This document shows positions 25,709-33,595 of a stretch of DNA of 39,442 nt, piece by piece. Position 1 is the first letter of the stretch. Every line of letters begins with the position of its first letter. The position numbers were made by a program, and so were the translations under genes. The stretch spans positions 1 to 39,442 of the forward strand of contig JAFXJH010000010.1 in the NCBI GenBank assembly GCA_017532425.1, given 5' to 3'. Origin of the DNA: Clostridia bacterium. Lineage in GTDB: Bacteria > Bacillota > Clostridia > Oscillospirales > CAG-272. Under the pieces are notes generated by a model that was given only the letters and a program-made list of their open reading frames with translations, had not been told where the DNA came from and ran no database searches.

Positions 25709-26800
25709 ATGAGAAAATTTGTCGGCTTTGAGCACGGTATGGGGATAGGCGGTTGGCTGACCAATTATAAACGCTTTAACGTGCTTGAACAAAGCAGACG
25801 TCTTTGCCTTACCATAGGTGATATGGAGCATTTTGCCACCTATATAACAGAGGACGATATAAAATATATAGCGAGCCTCGGTATGGATCATATCCGTCTC
25901 GGATTTGACCAGATCGTAGTTGAAGAGGCTCCCTATGTATATCGCGATGAGATATTCGGGCATATAGATAATTTCGTATCGTGGTGCAAAAAATACAGCC
26001 TGAATATAGTTCTTAATCTTCATAAAGCGATAGGAAACTACTGTGATATCAAGGAAGATCTGCAGCTTCTTGACAGCACTGAGCTTCAGGAGAGATTTAT
26101 TGCTCTCTGGATAGCATTCGAGGAAAGATACGCAAATGAAAAGGAAATCGCATTCGAGATTTTAAACGAGGTAAGAAACGTAGATCCCGAAAAGTGGAAC
26201 ATACTTGCAGATAAGACGATTTCGGCTATACGCGCTAAAAATCCCACGAGAAAGATAGTGCTCGGCTCGACCTGCTGGAACAGCCCTGACACGCTTAAGC
26301 ACCTCAGAATATATGATGACGAAAATATCATATATACCTTCCATATATACTCGCCCTTTGAATTCACTCATCAGAGAGGCGTTTTGCAGGCGGGACCGCT
26401 TTATTATAACCGCGTGATGCCATATCCGTGCGATGATATAGAGCGTTACAGAGATTACCACCGTACGGTAAGTAATAATCCTTATGCGTACAGTAATTTC
26501 GAGCGTATGGATATCTCTGTCATACGATATTTCCTTCAGAGTGCCGTGGATTTTGTAAAAGAGCATCCCGATAAGATACTTTGGTGCGGAGAATTCGGAA
26601 CTATCCGCCACGCAAATATAAAATGGCGTGAAAACTGGATGCGCGACGTTATAACCGTTCTTAAAGAAAACGATATTCCGTACTGCGTCTGGAATTATCT
26701 CAGCACTCCGAATGACGGTAACCGCTTCAGCCTTGTGGATGACGATGACCGTAAGATCCTCAGCGATGAAATGGCGAAGATAATAAAAGGGAATATATAA
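25709..26800 (+). CDS. Glycoside hydrolase family 5 (cellulase-type) enzyme
   Basis: 363 aa, no signal peptide, a single TIM-barrel domain without binding modules. The N-terminus GMGIGGWLTNY is the usual GH5 beta-1 segment. The acid/base is Glu154 in FEILNEVRNV, the nucleophile Glu295 in LWCGEFGTIRHA, and IIYTFHIYSPFEFTH supplies the His-Tyr pair. Intracellular GH5 enzymes typically split short beta-linked oligosaccharides. It is third in the operon with the GH39-like and EEP genes and is closed by a strong hairpin. Confidence 0.9.
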   Translation: MRKFVGFEHGMGIGGWLTNYKRFNVLEQSRRLCLTIGDMEHFATYITEDDIKYIASLGMDHIRLGFDQIVVEEAPYVYRDEIFGHIDNFVSWCKKYSLNIVLNLHKAIGNYCDIKEDLQLLDSTELQERFIALWIAFEERYANEKEIAFEILNEVRNVDPEKWNILADKTISAIRAKNPTRKIVLGSTCWNSPDTLKHLRIYDDENIIYTFHIYSPFEFTHQRGVLQAGPLYYNRVMPYPCDDIERYRDYHRTVSNNPYAYSNFERMDISVIRYFLQSAVDFVKEHPDKILWCGEFGTIRHANIKWRENWMRDVITVLKENDIPYCVWNYLSTPNDGNRFSLVDDDDRKILSDEMAKIIKGNI

Positions 26801-26806
26801 AATTAC

Positions 26807-26842
26807 ACCGCCGAGAGTAAGTATCTTCTTACTCTCGGCGGT
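26807..26842. terminator. Strong bidirectional terminator
   Basis: ACCGCCGAGAGTAAG pairs perfectly with CTTACTCTCGGCGGT around a TATCTT loop (15-bp stem), followed by AAATTATTTAG. It separates the GH5 operon from the converging sigma-factor gene. Confidence 0.9.
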
Positions 26843-26849
26843 AAATTAT

Positions 26850-28427
26850 TTAGTTCTTTATAACGCAAATAGCAGGTTTTTCTTTGTCTGTAACCGATTT
26901 AAGCCATCCCAGATCAAATAATGTGTTTATAAGATTTTCAATAGAATTAAAACGGTAAACAAATGCTCCTACGTATTCCGCGGTCTTACGAATGTGTGCG
27001 GGTGCAAGATCGGATGTTATGCTTGCTGCTATTTCAGATGTCTTTTGATTTAGCTTTGATACAATGTCAGTACACTCTGAAAGTATATCTCTGAGCTCGG
27101 TATATTCTTCGTATGTCCAAACGGCAAAATTAGCTTTGCCGTCTTTGGCATAGCCGAGATCGTCAAGCGTTTTTCGCCAATCGCTTGACAAGTATTTATA
27201 TGAGTCAAGCGCTGTGCAAACAATATGATCGGTCATACCGTACTCAAAAAGCTGTGCATTAAGAGTTTGTCTGAAGTTTATTGCGATCACGCTGCCGCGA
27301 CCATTGCTCGCAGGAGAACCGTTGTAAATTCCCTGTATGCCGTGCGGAAGATCGTCTGCCATAGAAGCCGAAGTTTCAAAGCTTCTTCCCCAAATGATAC
27401 CGCGTCCGCCGTTTTTAAGAATCGAATAGGGTCCGTCTTCGGGTAGCTCGGTATAATTCTTTTCAAGAGCACTCTCGGTGTCGATCAGCGAATAGTGCAG
27501 ACACATTAAGACCTTCTGCCAACGCGCAAGATTCTGATTTTCAAATCGACTTCCGAAGCGCAGATCGAATTTGTCTGTTACGTCGATAAATTTCTTTGCG
27601 GTGTTCTCTGTAAGCTTACTGAGTTTTTCATCAATCGCTTTGTTACAGTCGAGTGTAAAAATCGGAATGTTAGTCTGATATTTTCCGTTTTTACAAGCTA
27701 TATAGCCGCGATCGACGAGCAGCTTTATCTCGTCCTCAAGGTAGGGAAGCGCGACACCAAGCTCAACGCTGATTTCCTGAAGCGTAACGGGTGTATAATA
27801 AGCCGCAAGCAAAATATTTCCCTTGATCTTTCTTTGTCTAAAATCTCGGTATTCGAGATCGTCTCCCGCTTGGGTTCCCCAAAAATCAATTTCAAAGCTA
27901 CTCGGACGGTAGCTTTTTTCACCGTATAATCTTTCCATATCCATGCCCTCTCTGATAATTTTTCTTGCACGGAACAAATAGTATTTTACCATTTCCGTGC
28001 TGATCTTTAATTTTTTTGATATTTCGGAGCAAGAGAGATTTTCGATATAATATAAAACGGTAGTATCGCGGTATTGCTTTGAAAGTAGTGACAGTTCACG
28101 TCGAAGAAGATTGATCTCCTCTTTTTTGACGATCTTATCTAAGGCAGACTCTGACTCGTCGGCAAGGCTTTCATCAAGCTCTGTATTACGGCTTACAATT
28201 TTAGACTTTTTACGAAGATAATTCATATAAGTGTTCTCCGCGATCTTCCATATAAAGCCGTAAAAACGCTCCTCGTCCTTTAAATTCTCTGCCGATCTGA
28301 TGATCTCGTAAAGAATATCACTTGCAAGACATTCGGCTTCATTTACATTACCGAGTCGCGTCAAAGCAAATCCGAATATTGACTTCATATTTTCGCTTAT
28401 CAGATTGTCAAATTTTATATTATCCAT
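26850..28427 (-). CDS. ECF-like sigma-70 factor with long C-terminal extension
   Basis: 525 aa, about three times a standard ECF sigma. Region 2 (about 8-75) reads FGFALTRLGNVNEAECLASD and FYGFIWKIAENTYMNYLRKK. Region 4 (110-160) reads LSLLSKQYRDTTVLYYIENL and SEISKKLKISTEMVKYYLFR. Residues about 198-258 look like a winged helix (ILLAAYYTPVTLQEISVELG, LVDRGYIACKNGKY). The last 265 residues are soluble, unrecognised, with WGRSFETSA and YEYVGAFVYRF-like blocks. No anti-sigma gene is adjacent, so the extension may be the sensor or inhibitor. A possible ECF-type promoter lies upstream (28469-28494). Comparable long sigma-like proteins occur in Clostridia. Confidence 0.87.
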   Translation of the reverse strand: MDNIKFDNLISENMKSIFGFALTRLGNVNEAECLASDILYEIIRSAENLKDEERFYGFIWKIAENTYMNYLRKKSKIVSRNTELDESLADESESALDKIVKKEEINLLRRELSLLSKQYRDTTVLYYIENLSCSEISKKLKISTEMVKYYLFRARKIIREGMDMERLYGEKSYRPSSFEIDFWGTQAGDDLEYRDFRQRKIKGNILLAAYYTPVTLQEISVELGVALPYLEDEIKLLVDRGYIACKNGKYQTNIPIFTLDCNKAIDEKLSKLTENTAKKFIDVTDKFDLRFGSRFENQNLARWQKVLMCLHYSLIDTESALEKNYTELPEDGPYSILKNGGRGIIWGRSFETSASMADDLPHGIQGIYNGSPASNGRGSVIAINFRQTLNAQLFEYGMTDHIVCTALDSYKYLSSDWRKTLDDLGYAKDGKANFAVWTYEEYTELRDILSECTDIVSKLNQKTSEIAASITSDLAPAHIRKTAEYVGAFVYRFNSIENLINTLFDLGWLKSVTDKEKPAICVIKN

Positions 28428-28468
28428 TTGTTTCTCCCTTTCCGTTTTAAGGCGCCTTCGTATATATA

Positions 28469-28494
28469 GTCGCAGAAAAGATAAAACGGTTAAG
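28469..28494 (-). promoter_or_regulatory. Possible ECF-type (self-directed) promoter of the sigma-factor gene
   Basis: On the minus strand CTTAAC (28489-28494), 16-bp spacer, CGAC (28469-28472) followed by TATATA. This resembles ECF promoters of the AAC / CGAC type. Transcription would start about 35 nt before the coding region. No good sigma-A promoter is seen in the gap. Confidence 0.4.
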
Positions 28495-28530
28495 ATGTTT
28501 TATATGTTTTTATAAAAAACAAGAGTTACG

Positions 28531-28561
28531 AAAAGGAGTACAAACGTATTGTCTGTACTCC
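28531..28561 (-). terminator. Terminator of the metal/Suf operon
   Basis: GGAGTACA / TGTACTCC stem with an 11-nt loop. On the minus strand it is followed by TTTT, just after the SufB/SufD stop codon. Confidence 0.72.
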
Positions 28562-28576
28562 CTATGCGGTATTTTA

Positions 28577-29494
28577 TTATTTAAGAAATCCTTCAATGAT
28601 TTTTCTTTCGGCTTCCTCTTCGGTTAGTCCGAGAGAGCAGAGCTTGATTATCTGCTCGCCTGCAATCTTTCCGATGGCAGCCTCGTGGATAAGCGAAGCG
28701 TCCTTCGATTCAGCGGTAAGCGACGGGGTAGCGTCAACTCTTCCGTTGTCAGAGAGGATAGCGTCACATTCGGAATGTCCCGTGCAGCGAGTGCGTCCGA
28801 TGATTCTCGACGAATATCCCTGATAGGAATTTCCTTTAGCAACAGAACGGGAAATGATGTCAACACCGCTGTCCTCGCCGTTAAGCTCGACCTCAAAATC
28901 GGTGAGAGCCTCTTCGTCGCGGTCGGTCATAATTCTCTCGCGTACGAGCATTTTGGCTTTTGCGGCGAGCTTTGCACGGGTTTTTCTGTTAGAGTAGTCA
29001 ACTCCGCTTATCTGAAGGGTATCGAGAGTTATGCTTGCACCCTCATCAAGCTCAATTTCGGTAACGGGGTCGATTTTACGCGCACCGTCGCCATCTCCTT
29101 CTCCGATGTGCTTTTCAAGATAGATTACCTTTGAATTTTTTCCGAGGAAAAATCTGTGTATGCCGTTGTGAAGCGATTCGTTTTCTCCGTCAGTGTGTAC
29201 GGCACATCCCGCAACGATCGTAACGTCGGAATTCTCACCGATGTAGAAATCGTTATATACGAGATCGTTTACTCCCGATTTTGTAAGACAAGCGGGAATG
29301 TATACCGTTTCGCCCTTGGTGTTAGGCTTTACCTTTATTTCAATGCCCGAGCGGTCAAAGAGAGGCTCAATGCTTACGTTTTTGGTCGATCTTCTTCCAA
29401 CGCACTGCCCGTCCTCACGGATATTGTACGAGGATTTTTCAAGATTTCCGTAATCTGTGATGATCTTCAGCATTTTTTCTGTGATCTTATTCAT
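28577..29494 (-). CDS. SufB/SufD-family Fe-S cluster scaffold protein
   Basis: 305 aa, shorter than SufB (about 470) and SufD (about 430), matching the single SufBD protein of two-gene SUF-like minimal systems. The beta-helix core is visible (IPACLTKSGVNDLVYNDFYI, NSDVTIVAGCAVHTDG, GRTRCTGHSECDAILSDNGR) as is the typical end DASLIHEAAIGKIAGEQIIK. Cysteines and His in RCTGHSEC are candidates for cluster assembly. The gene overlaps sufC by 8 bases, with AAGGAG inside the sufC end. It is expected to build Fe-S clusters with SufC in the cytoplasm. No SufS, SufU or SufE is near. Confidence 0.92.
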   Translation of the reverse strand: MNKITEKMLKIITDYGNLEKSSYNIREDGQCVGRRSTKNVSIEPLFDRSGIEIKVKPNTKGETVYIPACLTKSGVNDLVYNDFYIGENSDVTIVAGCAVHTDGENESLHNGIHRFFLGKNSKVIYLEKHIGEGDGDGARKIDPVTEIELDEGASITLDTLQISGVDYSNRKTRAKLAAKAKMLVRERIMTDRDEEALTDFEVELNGEDSGVDIISRSVAKGNSYQGYSSRIIGRTRCTGHSECDAILSDNGRVDATPSLTAESKDASLIHEAAIGKIAGEQIIKLCSLGLTEEEAERKIIEGFLK

Positions 29495-30227
29495 TAACCG
29501 TCACTCTCCTTCCTTTGGGGCAGTCGCATCCGGACGTGTTTTCCATTCTGAGAAGCGGAAGTATCTTTTCGGGAGTGCCGACAGCCTCTATCTTTCCGCC
29601 TGCTACAAGGATTATCTCATCTGCGGTTTCAAGAAGTCTTTCCTGATGGGAAATAATTATTTGTGAGCGCTTTTTGTCGCTTCTGATGCCCTCGAGTACA
29701 CCGATAAGCTCTCTGAAGCTCCAGAGGTCAATTCCTGCCTCGGGCTCGTCGAAAATGCTGAGCAGAGTCTTCTCTCCTCGTGCAAGCACGGAAGCGATCT
29801 CGATACGTTTCATCTCTCCTCCCGAAAGACTTTTGTTAAGCTCGCGGTTTATATAATCGTGAGCGCAAAGTCCTACAGTGCCGAGAAGCTCCTTGCACTC
29901 GTCAAGTGTTAGCTCGTGTCCTGCGGCAAGATTTAAAATATCGCGTACGGTAAAGCCCTTGAAGGTTACGGGAATCTGAAATCCGTAGCTGATACCGCAG
30001 TTTGCTCTTTCGCTTACAGAAAGATCGGTAATATCCTGTCCGTTAAAAATTATCTGTCCCGAGCTTGCGCGCTGAATACCGATAATAAGCTTTGCAAGAG
30101 TGGTCTTTCCGCCGCCGTTGGGGCCGGTTATTGCTATCATTTTTCCGTCGGGAATAGTCAGGCTGATATTGTCCGTTATGTTTTTTCCGTCGGGCAGAGT
30201 AAATGTTATATTTTTAAGTTCAAGCAT
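29487..30227 (-). CDS. sufC: Fe-S assembly ATPase SufC
   Basis: 246 aa from ATG at 30227. A GTG three codons earlier (30236) sits directly on the AAAGGAAG site, so the ATG is preferred. ABC ATPase motifs are ITGPNGGGKTT (Walker A), a Q-loop in SYGFQIPVTF, KSLSGGEMKR (signature), TLLSIFDEPEAGID (Walker B) and IISHQERLL (switch His). SufC powers cluster assembly on SufB-type scaffolds. The C-terminus GCDCPKGRR adds a Cys pair not usual in SufC and possibly metal-binding. It is separated from the P-type ATPase gene by about 40 bp with no terminator seen. Confidence 0.95.
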   Translation of the reverse strand: MLELKNITFTLPDGKNITDNISLTIPDGKMIAITGPNGGGKTTLAKLIIGIQRASSGQIIFNGQDITDLSVSERANCGISYGFQIPVTFKGFTVRDILNLAAGHELTLDECKELLGTVGLCAHDYINRELNKSLSGGEMKRIEIASVLARGEKTLLSIFDEPEAGIDLWSFRELIGVLEGIRSDKKRSQIIISHQERLLETADEIILVAGGKIEAVGTPEKILPLLRMENTSGCDCPKGRRVTVNE

Positions 30228-30268
30228 TATGCTCACTTCCTTTCATGATATGTGTGTCATATTTTAAG

Positions 30269-32119
30269 TTATGTATTTTTGTTTTGTTTTTTTAACGTTC
30301 TCATAGCGTTGAGAGTAGCAAGTATAAGTATTCCGACGTCGGCAAAAAGTGCTATCCACATATTTGCATATCCGAGAGCCCCGAGAATAAGCACGATCCC
30401 TTTCGATCCAAGCGCAAATATTATGTTCTGATACACTATGCGCATAGTCTTTTTTGAGATCTTCAGAGCGTTTATGACTTCCGAGAGTCTGTCGTTCATA
30501 AGAACGATGTCGGCGGCTTCAATGGCAACGTCGCTGCCCGCTTTGCCCATAGCTATAGATACGTCTGCAACAGACATTACCGGCGCATCGTTTATTCCGT
30601 CACCGATAAATGCGACAAAGGAATTTCTTCTCTTGCTTTGTATGATCTTTTCGGTGTGTTCTACCTTATTTGCGGGAAGAAGTCCGCTGTGTATCTCGCT
30701 TATACCGAGAGATCGACCGACCTTTTCGGCTGCCTGCGCAGAATCACCCGTAAGCATTACGGTATTTTTTATTCCGAGCTTTTTTGCTTCTTCTATGCAG
30801 GTGTAAGCGTCAGATTTTATCTTATCTGAAAGAATAATGTGACCGAGATATTCTCCGTCTCGCGCAATATGCACCGCGGTAAGATCGGCGGTGGGAGATA
30901 TAATAGAATATTTGTCCATCAGCTTTTTGTTTCCTGCAAGTACGCTTTTGCCGTCTATTACGGCGATAATTCCCATTCCCGCAATTTCCTCGGCAGATGA
31001 GATCCTCGTCTTGTCGATCTTCTTATTAAACGGGGAAACGATCGAAAGAGCGATAGGATGATTTGAACAGCTCTCCGCATAAGAGGCAAGCTCAAGAAGC
31101 TCGCTGTCGGTTATGTTTTCGGGATTTATCTCGCTGACAGAGAATATTCCCTCGGTAAGCGTTCCCGTCTTGTCAAATATAAGAGTGTCTGCTTTGGAAA
31201 GTATTTCGATATAGCTTGCACCCTTGATAAGAATACCGTTTCGCGAAGCGCCTCCTATTCCACCGAAGAAGGAAAGCGGTACAGAAATAACTAGCGCGCA
31301 CGGGCAGGATACGACCAGGAAGATAATTGCACGCGTAAGCCAGTCTGAAAAATCGGCAGAGAAGAGAAGAGGCGGCAAGGTAGCAAGTAAGAGAGCTGAT
31401 ATTACCACGCACGGAGTATAGTACCGTGCAAATTTTGTAATGAAATTTTCAACCTTCGCCTTCTTCGTTGACGATTCTTCGACAAGAGTGAGGATCTTTG
31501 CAAGCGTGCTTTCGCTGTAGCTTCCGCTGACCTCTGCCTTTATAAGACCGCTTAAATTAAGCGAACCACTCATTATGCTGTCGCCAACACCGAAGGAGCG
31601 CGGAATCGGCTCTCCGGTAAGTGCAGAGGTGTCGATGTCGGTCTGACCCTCGATTATTTTTCCGTCGAGCGGAATCCTCTCTCCGGGGCGTATAATAATG
31701 ATCTCGCCACAGCTTATCTCTTCGGGAGAAAGGGCTATCTCTTCGCCCTCTCTTATTACGGTAGCCGTATCCGGACAAAGCTCTGTGAGTGCGCTTATAG
31801 AGCGTCTGCTTTTACCCACGGCTATGCCCTGGAAGAGCTCTCCCACCTGATAGAGAATTATTACAAGCACAGCCTCGGGATACTCTTTTATGAAAAAAGC
31901 TCCGATAGATGCTATCATCATAAGGAAATTTTCATCGAATATTTCGCCGTGGAATATGTTTTTGAGCGATTTTATGATCACGTCGTAAGCAATAAGTGCG
32001 TACGGAACAAGAAACACCAAAAGCTTGAACGGCTCGTCAAGCGGCAGTATTACGGCAAGAATAAAGAAAAGCGATGAAATAATTATCCGAAGAAGAGTTT
32101 TTTTGTGTCTTCTTGTCAT
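30269..32119 (-). CDS. Zn2+/Cd2+/Pb2+-exporting P1B-type ATPase (CadA/ZntA type)
   Basis: 616 aa; it lacks the N-terminal metal-binding domain of typical CadA, which is encoded separately at 32127-32351. Motifs are SALTGE (actuator), the transport site SCPCAL (Cys272, Cys274), phosphorylation site DKTGTLTEG (Asp316), NHPIA in the nucleotide domain, MLTGD, and GDGINDAP. The last helix has ALFADVGILILATLNAMRTL, whose Asp is the marker for the Zn/Cd/Pb subgroup rather than Cu. It is located in the membrane and expels toxic divalent metals. The upstream ArsR/SmtB protein with its palindromic operator would derepress it when zinc or cadmium is high. Confidence 0.95.
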   Translation of the reverse strand: MTRRHKKTLLRIIISSLFFILAVILPLDEPFKLLVFLVPYALIAYDVIIKSLKNIFHGEIFDENFLMMIASIGAFFIKEYPEAVLVIILYQVGELFQGIAVGKSRRSISALTELCPDTATVIREGEEIALSPEEISCGEIIIIRPGERIPLDGKIIEGQTDIDTSALTGEPIPRSFGVGDSIMSGSLNLSGLIKAEVSGSYSESTLAKILTLVEESSTKKAKVENFITKFARYYTPCVVISALLLATLPPLLFSADFSDWLTRAIIFLVVSCPCALVISVPLSFFGGIGGASRNGILIKGASYIEILSKADTLIFDKTGTLTEGIFSVSEINPENITDSELLELASYAESCSNHPIALSIVSPFNKKIDKTRISSAEEIAGMGIIAVIDGKSVLAGNKKLMDKYSIISPTADLTAVHIARDGEYLGHIILSDKIKSDAYTCIEEAKKLGIKNTVMLTGDSAQAAEKVGRSLGISEIHSGLLPANKVEHTEKIIQSKRRNSFVAFIGDGINDAPVMSVADVSIAMGKAGSDVAIEAADIVLMNDRLSEVINALKISKKTMRIVYQNIIFALGSKGIVLILGALGYANMWIALFADVGILILATLNAMRTLKKQNKNT

Positions 32120-32126
32120 AGTATCC

Positions 32127-32351
32127 TCACAGTATTATTCTGCAGTCGGGCTCGACCTTTTTGCATACCTTGGCAGCCTGCTTGATTATTTTGTCAAGAC
32201 TGTCTTCTTCCGCTTCGATAGTGAGCTTCTGCATTATAAAGCTGACGTTTGCGGAGATAACTCCGTCTATCTTCTTGATTCTTTCTTCCATCTTTGCGGC
32301 ACAGTTTGCACAGTCAAGGTCTTCAAGCTTGTATGTTTTCTTAACTATCAT
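32127..32351 (-). CDS. Free-standing heavy-metal-associated (HMA) domain protein
   Basis: 74 aa, one complete ferredoxin-like HMA domain. KTYKLEDLDCANCAAKMEER has the C-x-x-C metal site preceded by Asp (DCANC), a form common in Zn/Cd-type HMAs. KKIDGVISANVSF and KLTIEAEE complete the fold. It is 7 bp from the P-type ATPase gene, whose product lacks this domain. The two probably act together, the small protein delivering metal or sensing it for the pump. Confidence 0.93.
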   Translation of the reverse strand: MIVKKTYKLEDLDCANCAAKMEERIKKIDGVISANVSFIMQKLTIEAEEDSLDKIIKQAAKVCKKVEPDCRIIL

Positions 32352-32387
32352 CGTTATTTTTTCCTTTCAAAATATCTTGTAAACTAT

Positions 32388-32732
32388 TTAGTTGATCTCT
32401 TTTAAATGCTCGTATCCCTGGTCGACTATCGCTCTGACGTGTCCGTCGGCAAGAAAGTAAACGTTTGTCTTTCCGTCGCGTCTGCTGTCGACAAGACGCG
32501 CGTTTTTCAGTATTTTGAGCTGATGCGAAACCGCGGACTGTTCCATACCGAGAAGCTGAGATATGGCAAATACACAAAGCTCCGATTCTGAAAGCACATA
32601 CAGTATGCGGATACGTGAGCGCTCGCCGAATACCTTGAAAAGGTCTCCGAGAGCACCAAGCTCATCCTCGGACGGAAGATGTCCCTCGACACGACGTATT
32701 TCCTCGCCGTGATCGTGAATGTGTTCGTTCAT
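32388..32732 (-). CDS. ArsR/SmtB-family metal-sensing repressor (zinc-site type)
   Basis: 114 aa from ATG at 32732, nine bases after AAAGGA. The longer frame from 32750 has no ribosome-binding site and would start inside the operator. The winged helix is LGDLFKVFGERSRIRILYVL, followed by ISQLLGMEQSAVSHQLKILK. The alpha-5 zinc site is complete: Asp96, His98, His109 and Glu112 in DGHVRAIVDQGYEHLKE, with the same spacing as SmtB and CzrA. ELCVFA keeps only one cysteine of the CadC alpha-3 site. An N-terminal NEHIHDH could also bind metal. It should repress its own operon until Zn or Cd binds. Confidence 0.93.
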   Translation of the reverse strand: MNEHIHDHGEEIRRVEGHLPSEDELGALGDLFKVFGERSRIRILYVLSESELCVFAISQLLGMEQSAVSHQLKILKNARLVDSRRDGKTNVYFLADGHVRAIVDQGYEHLKEIN

Positions 32733-32739
32733 ATATGAA
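32728..32739. promoter_or_regulatory. Secondary palindrome over the ArsR start codon
   Basis: TTCATATATGAA is a perfect 12-bp palindrome that contains the start codon and shares the TTCATAT/ATATGAA half-site of the main operator. It may be a second, weaker repressor site. Confidence 0.45.
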
Positions 32740-32746
32740 TTTCCTT

Positions 32747-32770
32747 TCATATGAATTTACATTCATATGA
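32747..32770. promoter_or_regulatory. ArsR/SmtB operator
   Basis: TCATATGAAT and ATTCATATGA form perfect 10-bp arms around a 4-bp centre. The element overlaps the -10 box and transcription start of the metal operon, the usual position for SmtB-family repression. Confidence 0.8.
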
Positions 32771-32795
32771 TAACATATTCATTTGTATTTGTCAA
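32767..32795 (-). promoter_or_regulatory. Promoter of the metal-efflux operon
   Basis: On the minus strand, TTGACA (32790-32795), 17-bp spacer, TATCAT (32767-32772), with the -10 box at the edge of the palindromic operator. Confidence 0.8.
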
Positions 32796-32814
32796 GAAGA
32801 AAATAAAATAATAT

Positions 32815-32843
32815 TTGATTTTTTTGAAATATTGTGATATACT
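32815..32843 (+). promoter_or_regulatory. Promoter of the VanZ-like gene
   Basis: TTGATT (32815-32820), 17-bp spacer, TATACT (32838-32843), 30 bp before the coding start. Confidence 0.62.
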
Positions 32844-32872
32844 TTGTTTAATGTGTAGAAAGGAGCAGACGT

Positions 32873-33565
32873 ATGAATAAATCCGCCAAGATCATTTCTG
32901 TATTTATGTACGCATTATCGCTGATTTTGCTGCTTGCCTACGTAATACTTGACGTAAGAGTGGGACTTGAGCCGTACACGCGGCTGATCATTCTGATAGT
33001 ATCCTCGGCTCTGATATATTTTTCAGGTCTTCTTCTTTCAAAAACAGTACTTAAGGAAAAATCGGAAAAGCTAATGAAGGTTACCTTTTCGGTGATCTTT
33101 ATACTCTATTTGATGCTTCTTGTAACACTTGTTCTCTTTGATTCCTATTTTGGAAGAACGGGCATATCAAATATCCCGAAATGGAGCAGAGAAGCGTTCA
33201 AGGAATATTTTGAAAGCTCGGTAAATCTGATTCCGTTTGAAACGATATCTTCATTCTTTGCGGGCGCGCTTGTAAAAAACGTGTCTTTAAAAGCACTTGC
33301 GGTAAATATTATGGGAAATCTTGCCGCATTTGCTCCGTTTGCCTTCTTTTTGCCCGTTTTGTTTAATAAAATGAGATCGTTCAAGAATTTTCTGATAGCT
33401 ATGATAATAATAGTTTTAACTGCGGAAATATCTCAGATGATCCTTTTGACGGGCGCCGCCGATATTGATGACCTTATACTTAACGTCCTCGGAGCAACGG
33501 TAGCATTCGGACTCTTAAAGACAAAATATATAGATAAAATAATAAAAGCAATTACACACATATAA
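32873..33565 (+). CDS. VanZ-like integral membrane protein
   Basis: 230 aa, with about five to six hydrophobic helices. The C-terminal VanZ-family motif is clear: LTAEISQMILLTGAADIDDL followed by ILNVLGA. Mid-protein VNLIPFETI and NIMGNLAAFAPFAFFLPVLF are also standard. VanZ raises teicoplanin resistance, but most chromosomal relatives have unknown membrane functions. AAAGGAG precedes the start. It is 30 bp ahead of a GH43 gene and may share its transcript. Resistance should not be assumed. Confidence 0.88.
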   Translation: MNKSAKIISVFMYALSLILLLAYVILDVRVGLEPYTRLIILIVSSALIYFSGLLLSKTVLKEKSEKLMKVTFSVIFILYLMLLVTLVLFDSYFGRTGISNIPKWSREAFKEYFESSVNLIPFETISSFFAGALVKNVSLKALAVNIMGNLAAFAPFAFFLPVLFNKMRSFKNFLIAMIIIVLTAEISQMILLTGAADIDDLILNVLGATVAFGLLKTKYIDKIIKAITHI

Positions 33566-33595
33566 AAAATAATACAAAAGAGAAAGGAATTTGAT

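Noticed and set aside
32873..33565. Teicoplanin resistance by VanZ
   Set aside because: Only the VanZ fold family is supported; there are no other van genes and most such chromosomal proteins are not resistance determinants.
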